Below are positions 25,798-34,987 of a stretch of DNA of 64,000 nucleotides, piece after piece. The position numbers and the translations under genes were made by a program. This DNA comes from Companilactobacillus baiquanensis (GTDB lineage Bacteria > Bacillota > Bacilli > Lactobacillales > Lactobacillaceae): contig NZ_RHOQ01000001.1 of the NCBI RefSeq assembly GCF_003946605.1, forward strand, positions 620,001-684,000. The letters are read 5' to 3'. Every line of letters starts with the position of its first letter. Position 1 is the stretch's first letter. The notes under the pieces are model-generated. The model was not told the DNA's origin and searched no databases. It saw only the letters and a list, made by a program, of their open reading frames with translations.

Positions 25798-28527
25798 ATG
25801 CTGCCATTATACTTAACAGTTACTGATAAATATTTAAAGTATTCATACAAAGATAAAGATACTGAAGAATCTATCGATAAAATTTATAATCTTAATCCAG
25901 AAATAGATCTTAATGCTAATTTCAGCAATTTTAAATCTAAGGTTCCAGATTACTTTGACATTATTGTGATCATGAATCCGATCGATATTGAGATCAAAGA
26001 TACTATTGTTAGTTGTGCAAACCAACCTGTTGATATCAGTATTTATATGGAAAATCTTTTCCACATCCCAACGGTAGGTATTAATGATGTTAAAAAATAC
26101 AGTCTTCAAAAAGCGGCCGAAATTGAGAAAGAATATTCTGGCTGGCATTTAGATTACTTTGGAACTTACAAAGGAAAGAAACAATACGGACAGGAATCGC
26201 TTTTAACAGTTGGTAATGGTTACTTTGGCATTCGTGGTGCTTATATGGAATCTCGTGCTAGTGATGATGCTTATCCAGGTACTTATGTTGCTGGGGTCTA
26301 CAATCAATTAACAACTTTCATCAACAATCAAGATATTACTAATGAAGATTTAGTCAATTTACCTAATGCTCAATATACGACGTTCAGTATTGATGATGGG
26401 GAATTTTTCAAATTAAGAGAAGAAGATATTGAAACTGTTTATCGTTCCCTTAATATGAAAAATGGAATTTTATCTACTATTATGTATATCTCCTTACAGA
26501 ATGGTAAAAAGCTGAAAGTTACCACAAAAAAAATGGCGCATATGCACCATTTCCATAGTTATTCCTTACAATATACGGTCGAGCCATTAAATTTCTCTGG
26601 TAAAATCAAAATTTACACAGAAATAGATGGTGCTATTTCCAATAAAAACGTTAAAAGATATCGTACCTTGGATCATCATCATTTAAGAATCGATAAAACC
26701 GAGGTATCTGATAACTTCGCCCTACTTTTGGCCCATACTCGTAATTCGCATGTCGATATTGCTGTTAGTTCCATAATTTCATCACCAAACGAAATAGATC
26801 CAAAAATTCATTCCGATAAATCACAAGAAAAAATCGGTCAGTACATAACTTTTGATGCGAAAGAAAATAAATCCTACACACTTGAAAAAACAGTTAGTAT
26901 CTATACCTCACTAGAAACTAAAGGTGATTTAATAGAAGTATTAAAAGCTAATAAATATCACCACAATTTTTCAGATGTAATCAAAAATACTACTGGCTCG
27001 TGGGATGAGATTTGGAAAAATGAATATTTAGAGATCGATGGCGATATAACATCTCAAAAATTGATCAGAATGAACGCCTATCACTTAACAATTACTGCTC
27101 ATCAAAATGCCAATAAGAATCTTGATGTGTCAGTAGGATCACGTGGTCTACATGGTGAAGCTTATCGTGGACATATTTTCTGGGACGAACTTTTTGTACT
27201 GCCATATTATAATATCCACTCTCCAAAACTAGTCAAATCACTCTTAATGTATCGTTATAATCGTTTAAATGCTGCTAAGAAATATGCATCAGAAAATGGT
27301 TATCAAGGAGCTATGTATCCATGGCAAAGTGGGATGTACGGTGATGAACAATCACAATCAATTCATCTAAATCCAATAACTAATCATTGGGAACCCGATA
27401 ATTCAAGAAAACAACGTCATGTTTCTTTAGCTGTTGCTTATGATGTTTTAAATTATTACAACATGTCTGATGATAAAGACTTCTTACAAGAATATGGTCT
27501 CGAAATGTTACTAAATATCGCCAAATTCTGGATCAGTTCGGCAAAATACAATGGCAAAACTAATAAATATAGTATTGAAAATGTCATGGGACCTGATGAA
27601 TTTCATGAAGGCTATCCTGGTGCTAAAAATGGCGGACTTAAAAATAATGCCTATACAAATATTATGACCAGTTGGCTCTTCAAAAAAATTGAAGAAATAA
27701 TTAGTAAAGAATCTTCAGCAGTTCTTCAAGAGAACTTCCGTCGGGCACACTTCTCTGATGAGGATCTTAAAAAAATGAACGTCATCAGATGTAATCTCAA
27801 ACTAGAATATAGTAAAGACGAAATTTTAGGACAATTTGAAGGTTACTTCGATCTCAAATCGATCAACTTTGATTTTTATCGTCATCAATACGGAAATATC
27901 TCCCGTATGGATCGTATATTAAAAGCTGAAGGCGACTCGCCTGATAATTATCAAGTCGCTAAACAAGCTGACGCTTTAATGCCACTTTACAATTTACGAC
28001 TTGAAAACTTCTTTGAAATCATGGACGATCTTGGTTATGAAATTGATGACAAAGATAAATTCATCGAAAAAAATATTCACTACTATTTAAGCCGGACTAC
28101 ACATGGATCAACCCTATCAAGAATCGTCTACGCAATGTTGGCTCTAAAAGTAAATGACTCTGATTTGGCTTGGAAATTATTTGATGAATCATTAACAAGT
28201 GACTATTATGATATTCAAGGTGGAACAACGGCTGAAGGAATTCACTTAGGAGTTATGGGTGCTACCTTAAATGTTGTTATCTCATCTTTTGCAGGTATCG
28301 ACTATCGTGGAGACAAAATAGAAATTAATCCTAAAGTTCCCAAAAATTGGAATAGTATTAAATTCAATATGAATTTCAAAAATGTTAATTACTGTTTTTC
28401 AGTTGATCACGACAGTGTCAAAATTAAAACTGATCAAGATACTCAAGTATCGTTCCAAGGTCAGCCAGTAGATATTAAAGCGAATAAAGAACGAATCATT
28501 GATTATTCAAAGATAGCTGTAGAATAA
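25798..28527 (+). CDS. Glycoside hydrolase family 65 disaccharide phosphorylase with N-terminal extension
   Basis: About 909 residues. The GH65 part begins near residue 115 (SGWHLDYFGTYKGKKQYGQE, then SLLTVGNGYFGIRG) and contains the catalytic acid in VMGPDEFHEG (near residue 600) and the phosphate-binding loop THGSTLSRIVYAML. GH65 enzymes phosphorolyse alpha-linked disaccharides (maltose, trehalose, kojibiose, nigerose) to beta-glucose 1-phosphate; the exact substrate is open. The first ~110 residues match nothing I know and are extra compared with the ~750-residue family norm. ATG 25798 follows GGGAG; ATG 25777 with AAGGA is an alternative. No beta-phosphoglucomutase or sugar transporter is adjacent, which is unusual. 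Confidence 0.85.
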   Translation: MLPLYLTVTDKYLKYSYKDKDTEESIDKIYNLNPEIDLNANFSNFKSKVPDYFDIIVIMNPIDIEIKDTIVSCANQPVDISIYMENLFHIPTVGINDVKKYSLQKAAEIEKEYSGWHLDYFGTYKGKKQYGQESLLTVGNGYFGIRGAYMESRASDDAYPGTYVAGVYNQLTTFINNQDITNEDLVNLPNAQYTTFSIDDGEFFKLREEDIETVYRSLNMKNGILSTIMYISLQNGKKLKVTTKKMAHMHHFHSYSLQYTVEPLNFSGKIKIYTEIDGAISNKNVKRYRTLDHHHLRIDKTEVSDNFALLLAHTRNSHVDIAVSSIISSPNEIDPKIHSDKSQEKIGQYITFDAKENKSYTLEKTVSIYTSLETKGDLIEVLKANKYHHNFSDVIKNTTGSWDEIWKNEYLEIDGDITSQKLIRMNAYHLTITAHQNANKNLDVSVGSRGLHGEAYRGHIFWDELFVLPYYNIHSPKLVKSLLMYRYNRLNAAKKYASENGYQGAMYPWQSGMYGDEQSQSIHLNPITNHWEPDNSRKQRHVSLAVAYDVLNYYNMSDDKDFLQEYGLEMLLNIAKFWISSAKYNGKTNKYSIENVMGPDEFHEGYPGAKNGGLKNNAYTNIMTSWLFKKIEEIISKESSAVLQENFRRAHFSDEDLKKMNVIRCNLKLEYSKDEILGQFEGYFDLKSINFDFYRHQYGNISRMDRILKAEGDSPDNYQVAKQADALMPLYNLRLENFFEIMDDLGYEIDDKDKFIEKNIHYYLSRTTHGSTLSRIVYAMLALKVNDSDLAWKLFDESLTSDYYDIQGGTTAEGIHLGVMGATLNVVISSFAGIDYRGDKIEINPKVPKNWNSIKFNMNFKNVNYCFSVDHDSVKIKTDQDTQVSFQGQPVDIKANKERIIDYSKIAVE

Positions 28528-28536
28528 TTCACTCAT

Positions 28537-28578
28537 AAAAAAACAGGAAGATGTGAAAAATCACAACTTCCTGTTTTT
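28537..28578. terminator. Bidirectional terminator between GH65 and the papain-like gene
   Basis: Stem AACAGGAAG.TGTGA/TCACA.CTTCCTGTT with A and T runs on either side; serves both converging genes. Confidence 0.88.
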
Positions 28579-28584
28579 TAATTT

Positions 28585-29658
28585 TTAAAATTTAATTTCG
28601 TATTCAAAAGCTAATTTTTTAAAATAATCCAATTCGATGAAATCAGTGGGTCGAACATCCCCAGCATCTTTTTCAAAGAATTCTAGATTGGCAATTTTTA
28701 ACATCTTATATACAAATTGGGAACAAAACATAATATTGGGCCTAAAAGAATGTTTTGCCACTAGGCCCACTAAATTATAGGCACTACCCTCACGATTTAT
28801 TTCTGCAATTTTATCGATCAGTATTTGTTTTTGCTCTCTAGTTACTGGCAGACTATATATTAAAACTGAAGCGTCATCTTTTTGATGAAAATATTCAACT
28901 GCTTCAGCGTTCATCCCGGGAGGATAAACGTTATTTCCACCGTTGTAACTAATTATTGTATTAAGTTCCTTATCAAACGACAAAGAAACGTGGTTGTACT
29001 GCTTTTGTGTAAATTGTGATATCAGCTCGCTAGCAGGACTACCAGTATTAGAAACAACTATGTAAATATGTTCATCATCCAAACTATCTTTAGCAATATT
29101 AAAATAATAGTCTGTTAAACTGCCGTGATTGACGTAACGAGTTGAGCTGTGTCTAGGAATATCTTCAAGGATCGTCTTCATATGATCTATTGAGACGCTT
29201 TCTTTCATATTAGTTGCACTTTGCAGCATTGATTTGATCTTTTTTGAATTATTATGTAACTCTTCAAAACTAATTGCTGTCACATCTTCGATCGTTGGCA
29301 TATAAAATTCAGTGCCATTATTTATAGTCGTAAAACGTTCAACAAAATATGGTACTCCTAATAATATCAGCGCAAAAACTTTTGAAGGATAATACATTAA
29401 ACTTACATTGTGCATTGGAAAAACCGTAATAGAAATGAAAGTTATCTGAAATGCCAAAATAACGCCATATAACACGATCAAACTAGTCTTAATACGCTTT
29501 TTAAATCCCACTTTTAACCCAGTGTGAATAATTAACATTAATGCCACATAACAATAGGCAATGATCATTATCGGCAAATTGCCAAACATAAATAGACCAA
29601 TTAACAATATTGTACTCATCGTTCTAGATATCTTATATTGATGCAGTAAATCATTCAT
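28585..29658 (-). CDS. Membrane protein with permuted papain-like (YiiX/C92-type) domain
   Basis: 357 residues. Three or four membrane segments occupy residues ~10-110. A cytosolic or surface domain follows, with the permuted NlpC/P60-papain pattern: the histidine comes first (YNHVSLSFD, near residue 220) and the cysteine later (NIMFCSQFVY, near 309), then a VRPTDFIELDYF tail. YiiX/YaeF-like enzymes hydrolyse amide or ester bonds; the substrate here is unknown. ATG 29658 has GGGAGA eight bases upstream; an in-frame ATG 15 bp earlier overlaps that site. The gene is preceded by structured element B. Confidence 0.75.
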   Translation of the reverse strand: MNDLLHQYKISRTMSTILLIGLFMFGNLPIMIIAYCYVALMLIIHTGLKVGFKKRIKTSLIVLYGVILAFQITFISITVFPMHNVSLMYYPSKVFALILLGVPYFVERFTTINNGTEFYMPTIEDVTAISFEELHNNSKKIKSMLQSATNMKESVSIDHMKTILEDIPRHSSTRYVNHGSLTDYYFNIAKDSLDDEHIYIVVSNTGSPASELISQFTQKQYNHVSLSFDKELNTIISYNGGNNVYPPGMNAEAVEYFHQKDDASVLIYSLPVTREQKQILIDKIAEINREGSAYNLVGLVAKHSFRPNIMFCSQFVYKMLKIANLEFFEKDAGDVRPTDFIELDYFKKLAFEYEIKF

Positions 29659-29759
29659 ACAAAAATCTCCCATTTAATAACTAGGGTTAATTGTACATGT
29701 TAAGGAATTAATAATATATATTATTTAACGTATGATGCCAATTGATTGTGAAAAAACTA

Positions 29760-29940
29760 GTCGGAAGAGCTGAAAAAAGAATTACTGGCAGTGAAAGTGG
29801 CGTTAGCGATTTATCGCTTACACCACCGGGCGTGTTTGGAGACTTGCCGAACTTGCAAGGCTTCAAACCGAGGTCAGAGACGCCTTTCAGGCTCTGACCG
29901 TTCCGCACTGCCAGTGATTTCTTTTTACAGCTCTGGCGAC
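29760..29940 (-). repeat. Family-1 structured element, copy B (three-arm, ~180 bp)
   Basis: Read on the minus strand it begins 26 bp after the stop codon of the MerR-like gene. Outer stem GTC-GCC-AGAGCTG with CAGCTCT-TCC-GAC keeps a symmetric internal loop, and a second 10-bp stem (ACTGGCAGTG with CACTGCCAGT) closes three arms: GTCAGAG/CTCTGAC, GTTTG..CTTGC/GCAAG..CAAAC and GTGG.GT.AGCGA/TCGCT.AC.CCAC. The linkers GGAACG and CTCG and the terminal CTTCCGAC match copy A although the stems are different sequences. A 66-residue frame inside it on the minus strand (29708-29908) is an artefact. The rest of the 29659-29966 gap holds nothing else I can identify. Confidence 0.75.
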
Positions 29941-29966
29941 GGCATATTTAACTAACACCACAAGTA

Positions 29967-30308
29967 TCATTTAATCTTATTCCTCAAATAATCCAATTTT
30001 TCTATTTGTTTCTCTAATAGATGTATTTTTTTTAATTTCAGATTTCTTTGTTTTTGAATAATAGTTAACAATAAGGCATTGGCCTTTTTATCTTCTTTAA
30101 CCAAAGTTTTCATATATTCTTTGATCGTATCATTATCAAATCCAATATCATGCAAGGTCATTATCATGCTTAACCGATCAAGATCTTCATCATCATATTG
30201 CCAATCTCCCATTACTAACTTTACCGAATCACAAAGGTTCCACTTTTCATATTCAGATAAAACATCAATCGGAATACTGTATTTTTTACTTACTTCTTGC
30301 TTATTCAT
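29967..30308 (-). CDS. MerR-like DNA-binding protein
   Basis: 113 residues. The N-terminus MNKQEVSKKYSIPIDVLSEYEKWNL matches the MerR-type winged helix, with SEYEKW in place of the usual RYYEK. A helical C-terminus (about 80-113, HLLEKQIEKLDYLRNKIK) forms a coiled coil. There is no cysteine in the C-terminal part, so no metal site is apparent. ATG 30308 has GGAGG eight bases upstream; the in-frame start 15 bp earlier lies on it. The target is unknown; it stands alone upstream of structured element B. Confidence 0.75.
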   Translation of the reverse strand: MNKQEVSKKYSIPIDVLSEYEKWNLCDSVKLVMGDWQYDDEDLDRLSMIMTLHDIGFDNDTIKEYMKTLVKEDKKANALLLTIIQKQRNLKLKKIHLLEKQIEKLDYLRNKIK

Positions 30309-30386
30309 CAAAACTTCCTCCACAATACTTACATTAATATTATGAAGAGATTAAAAATATATGTCTAATACCTATTTAAAATACAA

Positions 30387-31262
30387 TTAAATGCCTTTTA
30401 GGTATCTTTTAACAAATTCAATGAATGCTGAAGTAGTTTTAGAAAATACTTGTCCCGAAGACCATACTAAAACACTATTTAATATTGGTGATTCTTGTAA
30501 AGGAACAAAGGTTAAACCTTCATAATGATCATCTAGTTTTAAACAAATAGCCACTCCTACATCATTTTGAACAAGTTTAGAACTGTTATAAAGTAAATTA
30601 TACCTAGATACTACTTTGACATCATCAGGATCAATATTTAACCAATTCATTATTTCATGGTTGATCTCACGTCTTCCAGGTAAAATCAGAGGATAATTTT
30701 TTATATCAGCAGCCGTAGCAAATTCTAAATTCGCTAATGGTGATGAATCCTTAACTAAAATCCCCCACTTTTCATCAATATCCATTCTGACGAAATCAAA
30801 TCTATCGATCTGGACCGGTTCCATCAATAATCCCAGTTCCAATAAACCTTGATTCATTAAAGATTTAATGTTTTCTGAATTCCCACTAAAAATATTAAAA
30901 GACACATCTGGATGTAATTCCTGAAATGACTTGATTATCTTCGCTAACGTATCAACACTTCGTAATTCTCCGCAGCCGATAGCAATTTCACCGGATAATT
31001 CTTCATTATTATGTGAGACTTCATTTTTAGTTTTTTCTGACAAATCGATAATTTCTTGTGCTCGACGACGTAATAATAAACCATCATTAGTTAAAGCAAT
31101 TTTATGTTTATTACGATCGAATAATTTAACTTCTAGTTCGTCTTCTAATTGTTTTAATTGTCTTGAAAGAGTTGGTTGAGTAATATTCAATCTCTCAGCG
31201 GCTCGCGTAATGTTCTCTTCTCTAGCCACCGCAACAAAATACTTTAAAACTCTAAGTTCCAT
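30387..31262 (-). CDS. LysR-family transcriptional regulator
   Basis: 291 residues with the LysR winged helix MELRVLKYFVAVAREENITRAAERLNITQPTLSRQL and a periplasmic-binding-protein-like effector domain. ATG 31262 follows GGAGG; a longer frame starting 42 bp upstream has no ribosome binding site. It is divergent from a four-gene operon of two aldo/keto reductases, an SDR and an amidohydrolase-like protein, and most likely regulates it. The inducer is unknown. Confidence 0.92.
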   Translation of the reverse strand: MELRVLKYFVAVAREENITRAAERLNITQPTLSRQLKQLEDELEVKLFDRNKHKIALTNDGLLLRRRAQEIIDLSEKTKNEVSHNNEELSGEIAIGCGELRSVDTLAKIIKSFQELHPDVSFNIFSGNSENIKSLMNQGLLELGLLMEPVQIDRFDFVRMDIDEKWGILVKDSSPLANLEFATAADIKNYPLILPGRREINHEIMNWLNIDPDDVKVVSRYNLLYNSSKLVQNDVGVAICLKLDDHYEGLTFVPLQESPILNSVLVWSSGQVFSKTTSAFIEFVKRYLKGI

Positions 31263-31384
31263 TATTATTCCTCCACAATTAAATCTTCTATGCTTGTAAG
31301 GCATTTTTATCGATCAATTATAAGTATTGTACAACTTTAAAAGGATAAATTAAGATGAACCTATAAAAAACAGGGAGCAATTAA

Positions 31385-32320
31385 ATGAATAATAATAATT
31401 TACCAAAAGTAGCACTAGGAACTTGGGCTTGGGGATCAAAAGATGTTTTTGGAGATTCTCTAACAACTGATGATCTTAAACCGGTAGTAAAAAAAGCCAT
31501 GTCAGAGAATTTAAATCTCTGGGATACAGCAACAGCTTATGGAATGGGAATTTCTGAATCATTTGTCGGTGATTTATTAAAAGATTACAATCGTGAAGAT
31601 TATCTTCTCTCAACTAAATTTACACCACAAATTGCAGACAACAGTGAATATCCCGTTAAAAATATGTTAGAAGAAAGTCTTAAAAGACTTCATACAGATT
31701 ATATCGATATTTATTGGATCCATAATCCCGCAGACGTCAAAAAATGGACTCCACAACTAATACCATTAGTTAAAAGTGGCAAGATCAAACGTGTTGGTGT
31801 CTCTAACCACAACCTTGCAGAAATAAAATTAGCTGATAGCATTCTTCAAAAAGAAGGTATTCATATTTCAGCCGTTCAAAATCACTTTAGCTTGTTATAT
31901 CGTTCATCAGAAGAGTCAGGGATTATTAAATATTGCAATGATAATAATATTGATTTCTTTTCATATATGGTTTTGGAACAAGGTGCTTTAAATGGTAAAT
32001 ACAACACCAATAATCCTTTACCAAAAGGAAGTTCAAGAGCCGACAAGTACAACAAAATGTTGCCTGAATTAGAAGCTCTAACTGATGAACTTAAAAAGAT
32101 CGGTCAAAAATATTCAGCCAGTGCCGCTCAAATTGCTGAAGCATGGGCAATTAATAAGAGTACTTTACCAATTATTGGTGTCACAAAAGAAAAATACATT
32201 GATGAAACTAAAAAAGCCGCTTCAATTACTTTAACAACTGAAGAAATAGCTGAACTAGAATCACTCGCTGATGCAACAAACGTTGAAACAAAAGGTTCTT
32301 GGGAAAAATACATGAATTAA
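31385..32320 (+). CDS. Aldo/keto reductase
   Basis: 311 residues of the NADPH-dependent (beta/alpha)8 AKR fold. The tetrad is visible: Asp/Tyr in LWDTATAYGMGISE, Lys in LLSTKFTP, and His in DIYWIHNP. The family reduces aldehydes and ketones in the cytosol. ATG 31385 follows AGGGAG. It is the first gene of an operon with the SDR (16-bp gap), amidohydrolase-like protein and second AKR, divergent from a LysR regulator. Confidence 0.92.
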   Translation: MNNNNLPKVALGTWAWGSKDVFGDSLTTDDLKPVVKKAMSENLNLWDTATAYGMGISESFVGDLLKDYNREDYLLSTKFTPQIADNSEYPVKNMLEESLKRLHTDYIDIYWIHNPADVKKWTPQLIPLVKSGKIKRVGVSNHNLAEIKLADSILQKEGIHISAVQNHFSLLYRSSEESGIIKYCNDNNIDFFSYMVLEQGALNGKYNTNNPLPKGSSRADKYNKMLPELEALTDELKKIGQKYSASAAQIAEAWAINKSTLPIIGVTKEKYIDETKKAASITLTTEEIAELESLADATNVETKGSWEKYMN

Positions 32321-32336
32321 AAAGGAGAAAATTCTT

Positions 32337-32978
32337 ATGTCAAAAATTTTAATTGTTGGAGCACACGGTCAAACTGCTAGAATAGTAATCGATCGAATAA
32401 TTTCAGAAACAGATGATTCATTAGTTTTATTTTTAAGAAATAGTTCACGTCTTAATGAATACGACAATAATAGTCGAGTTGAACTAATAGATGGCGATGT
32501 TTTAAATACCGACAGCTTAGTAAGCGCGATGAAAAATGTTGATATTGTTTACTCTAATGTCGGCGGTACCGATTTAGCAAAACAAACTGCAAGTATCCTT
32601 GAAGCAATGACAAAATCAAATAAAAAACGTTTGATCTTTATCAGCTCGCTTGGTGCATATCACGAAGTTCCTGGAAAATTTGGAGAGTGGAATGAACAAG
32701 CAATTGCCGCATACTTGCCTGGTTTTAGAGAATCAGCTAAATTGATCGAAAATTCAAATACTGAATACACAATGATCCGTCCCGCTTGGATGAGTAATAA
32801 AGATGAGATCGATTACGAGACTACTCAAAAAGGTGAACCCTTCAAAGGTACTGAAGTATCACGTAAGAGTATTGCTGACTTTGTAATGGAACTATTGAGT
32901 GATCCTACTCAACATATCGATGAAAGTATCGGATTAAATAAACCAAATACCGATGGCGATAAACCAGAATGGATCTAA
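32337..32978 (+). CDS. NAD(P)H-binding atypical SDR (NmrA-like)
   Basis: 213 residues with Rossmann motif GAHGQTAR (residues 7-14) and the catalytic-like segment FISSLGAYHEVPGKFGEWNE, as in NAD(P)-dependent NmrA/YwnB-type proteins. ATG 32337 follows AAAGGAG. It lies 4 bp ahead of the amidohydrolase-like gene. A role as a quinone- or carbonyl-reducing enzyme is inferred from neighbours and family only. Confidence 0.85.
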   Translation: MSKILIVGAHGQTARIVIDRIISETDDSLVLFLRNSSRLNEYDNNSRVELIDGDVLNTDSLVSAMKNVDIVYSNVGGTDLAKQTASILEAMTKSNKKRLIFISSLGAYHEVPGKFGEWNEQAIAAYLPGFRESAKLIENSNTEYTMIRPAWMSNKDEIDYETTQKGEPFKGTEVSRKSIADFVMELLSDPTQHIDESIGLNKPNTDGDKPEWI

Positions 32979-32982
32979 TTAA

Positions 32983-33906
32983 ATGACAAAATTTGATGTT
33001 TTTGCTCACGTATTACCAGAAAATTTATTTGATCAATTGAAAAAAGTTGATGACAATCTAATCACCAAAAATCCCTATTTAAAAAATAACGGTTTGACTA
33101 ATATCAAAGAAAGAACCGCAGATTTGAATCCGGATGTTAGACAAATAATTTCTAACGTAAATTTAAATCCCGAAGACTATCTTGATGCCGAAAAATCCAG
33201 TGAACTGTGCAGATCCGCAAATGATGAATTAGTAAACCTGGTTCATGATAATAAGGACTTTTACGCTGCAGTTGCTATGATCCCTATGAATTCTATCTCA
33301 AATGCAATCGAAATTATTAAAGATCAAATTTCCACAAAAAAAGACTTGGTCGGTATTCAACTATTTACTAGAGCCTTAAATAAGCCGCTGACATCAAAAG
33401 AATTTGAGCCCATTTTTGAAATATTAAATAAATTGAATATTCCGATCTGGTTACACCCTGTATTTGACGAAACACGTCATGACAACAATATAACTTTTAG
33501 TTGGGAATACGAATTGACGCAAACAATGTATGATTTGGTCAAAAAAGGCTATTTTCAAAAATATCCTAATTTAAAAATCATTGTTCATCATGCCGGAGCC
33601 ATGATTCCTTTCTTTTCACAGCGGATCAAATACACAATGTCAGATGCTGAATATAATGATTTCAAAAAATTCTATGTGGATACAGCTCTATTAGGAAATA
33701 CTAAAGCTCTAGAATTGGCCGTTGAATTCTTCGGTATAGAACACGTATTATTTGGGACCGATGCGCCATTTGGCATTGCCCCCTACGGAGCTACTAACGA
33801 AATTATTTCCGCAATTGATAACATGAACATTTCTGATAAACAAAAAGATTTAATTTATAGTAATAACTTTCTAAATATTTTAAATGGAAAAGACGGTAAT
33901 GATTAA
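32983..33906 (+). CDS. Amidohydrolase-2 (ACMSD-like) family protein
   Basis: 307 residues with the TIM-barrel layout of the ACMSD/gamma-resorcylate decarboxylase branch: N-terminal FDVFAHVLPENL, IWLHPVF (His, about 166), IIVHHAGAMIPFF (His, about 205), LFGTDAPFG (Asp, about 258). In most relatives the first motif is HxH; here it is FxH, so one metal ligand is absent. Members decarboxylate aromatic acids or hydrolyse lactones. ATG 32983 sits 4 bp after the SDR stop. Its own stop overlaps the start of the next AKR (TAATG), so translation is coupled. Confidence 0.82.
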   Translation: MTKFDVFAHVLPENLFDQLKKVDDNLITKNPYLKNNGLTNIKERTADLNPDVRQIISNVNLNPEDYLDAEKSSELCRSANDELVNLVHDNKDFYAAVAMIPMNSISNAIEIIKDQISTKKDLVGIQLFTRALNKPLTSKEFEPIFEILNKLNIPIWLHPVFDETRHDNNITFSWEYELTQTMYDLVKKGYFQKYPNLKIIVHHAGAMIPFFSQRIKYTMSDAEYNDFKKFYVDTALLGNTKALELAVEFFGIEHVLFGTDAPFGIAPYGATNEIISAIDNMNISDKQKDLIYSNNFLNILNGKDGND

Positions 33907-34916
33907 TGAAATATGCAAAACTTGGTAATACCGGACTGGATGTTTCTCGAATTTGTTTAGGGACAATGGGATTTGGTAATGCCTCAACTGGTATGTTTCC
34001 TTGGGCTATCGATGAATCAAAAAGTCAAGAAGTTATAAAAAATGCTCTAGACTTAGGGATCAATTTTTTTGATACAGCAAATATTTATTCTCATGGTGAT
34101 AGTGAACAATTTGTTGGTAACGCCTTAAAGAAATACGCTAACCGAGATGAGATCGTGCTAGCAACAAAAGTCTTTTTCAGTCCTGAACAAAAACCTAATC
34201 TTGCCGGATTATCGCGTAAAGCCATCATGTCACAAATTGATCAAAGTCTAGCCAGACTAAAAACAGATTATGTAGACTTATACATAATTCATCGTTTTGA
34301 TTACAACACTCCCATTGAAGAGACTATGGAAGCTTTGCATGATGTTGTAAAATCTGGAAAAGCTAGATACATTGGAGCATCGGCTATGTTTGCATGGCAA
34401 TTTGAAGAAGCACAGGCAATTGCCAAAGAACATGGCTGGACTGAATTTGTCTCGATGCAAAATCATTTAAATCTTTTGTATCGCGAAGAAGAACGTGAAA
34501 TGATGCCTCTTTGCGAAGCAAAAAATATCGCTGTGACACCATACAGTCCATTGGCATCAGGACGACTTACTAGAGATTGGTCATCTACTTCTAAACGTTT
34601 TAAGACAGATAAAGTTGCCCGTTCTAAATACGATTCAACTGAAGAACAAGACGAACCAATTGTTCAAAGAGTTGGTAAAATTGCCGATAAATATGGTATT
34701 AAACGTGCTCAAGTTGCTTTAGCTTGGTTATTACAAAAACCACAAGTAGTAGCTCCTATTGTCGGCGCAACTAAAAAAGAACATTTAATTGATGCTGTTG
34801 ATGCTTTAGATGTAACTCTAAATAAAGAAGATATTGATTTTCTTGAAGAACCTTACTTGCCACACAAATTAGTTGGTGCTTTTACAAAAGCTGCTGCCAA
34901 CGATTATAGAAGATAA
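33906..34916 (+). CDS. Aldo/keto reductase
   Basis: 336 residues, AKR fold, with INFFDTANIYSHGDSEQFVG (Asp/Tyr), LATKVFF (Lys) and YVDLYIIHRFD (His). The GMFPWAIDE loop and length resemble the YajO/IolS-type AKR7/11-like group that reduces aldehydes. ATG 33906 overlaps the preceding stop by one base. It is the last gene of the operon, which ends at a strong hairpin. Confidence 0.92.
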   Translation: MKYAKLGNTGLDVSRICLGTMGFGNASTGMFPWAIDESKSQEVIKNALDLGINFFDTANIYSHGDSEQFVGNALKKYANRDEIVLATKVFFSPEQKPNLAGLSRKAIMSQIDQSLARLKTDYVDLYIIHRFDYNTPIEETMEALHDVVKSGKARYIGASAMFAWQFEEAQAIAKEHGWTEFVSMQNHLNLLYREEEREMMPLCEAKNIAVTPYSPLASGRLTRDWSSTSKRFKTDKVARSKYDSTEEQDEPIVQRVGKIADKYGIKRAQVALAWLLQKPQVVAPIVGATKKEHLIDAVDALDVTLNKEDIDFLEEPYLPHKLVGAFTKAAANDYRR

Positions 34917-34961
34917 AAAAATTGATACTCGTGGAAATAAATTCACAAGTATCAATTTTTT
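34915..34961. terminator. Bidirectional terminator
   Basis: Stem AAAAATTGATAC.CGTG/CAC.AGTATCAATTTTT with an A/T-rich loop between converging AKR and lectin-like WxL genes; the stem starts inside the AKR stop codon. Confidence 0.82.
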
Positions 34962-34987
34962 AATATATTTTAAAACAAGAATTTTTA

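Noticed and set aside
29708..29908. 66-residue frame on the minus strand within element B
   Set aside because: It lies almost wholly inside the structured element, has no ribosome binding site of note, and a product read through hairpin arms.
25383..29940. CRISPR array or IS element as explanation of the family-1 repeats
   Set aside because: Two dissimilar-sequence copies on opposite strands, 4.2 kb apart, with no spacers of uniform length and no transposase gene or obvious target-site duplication.
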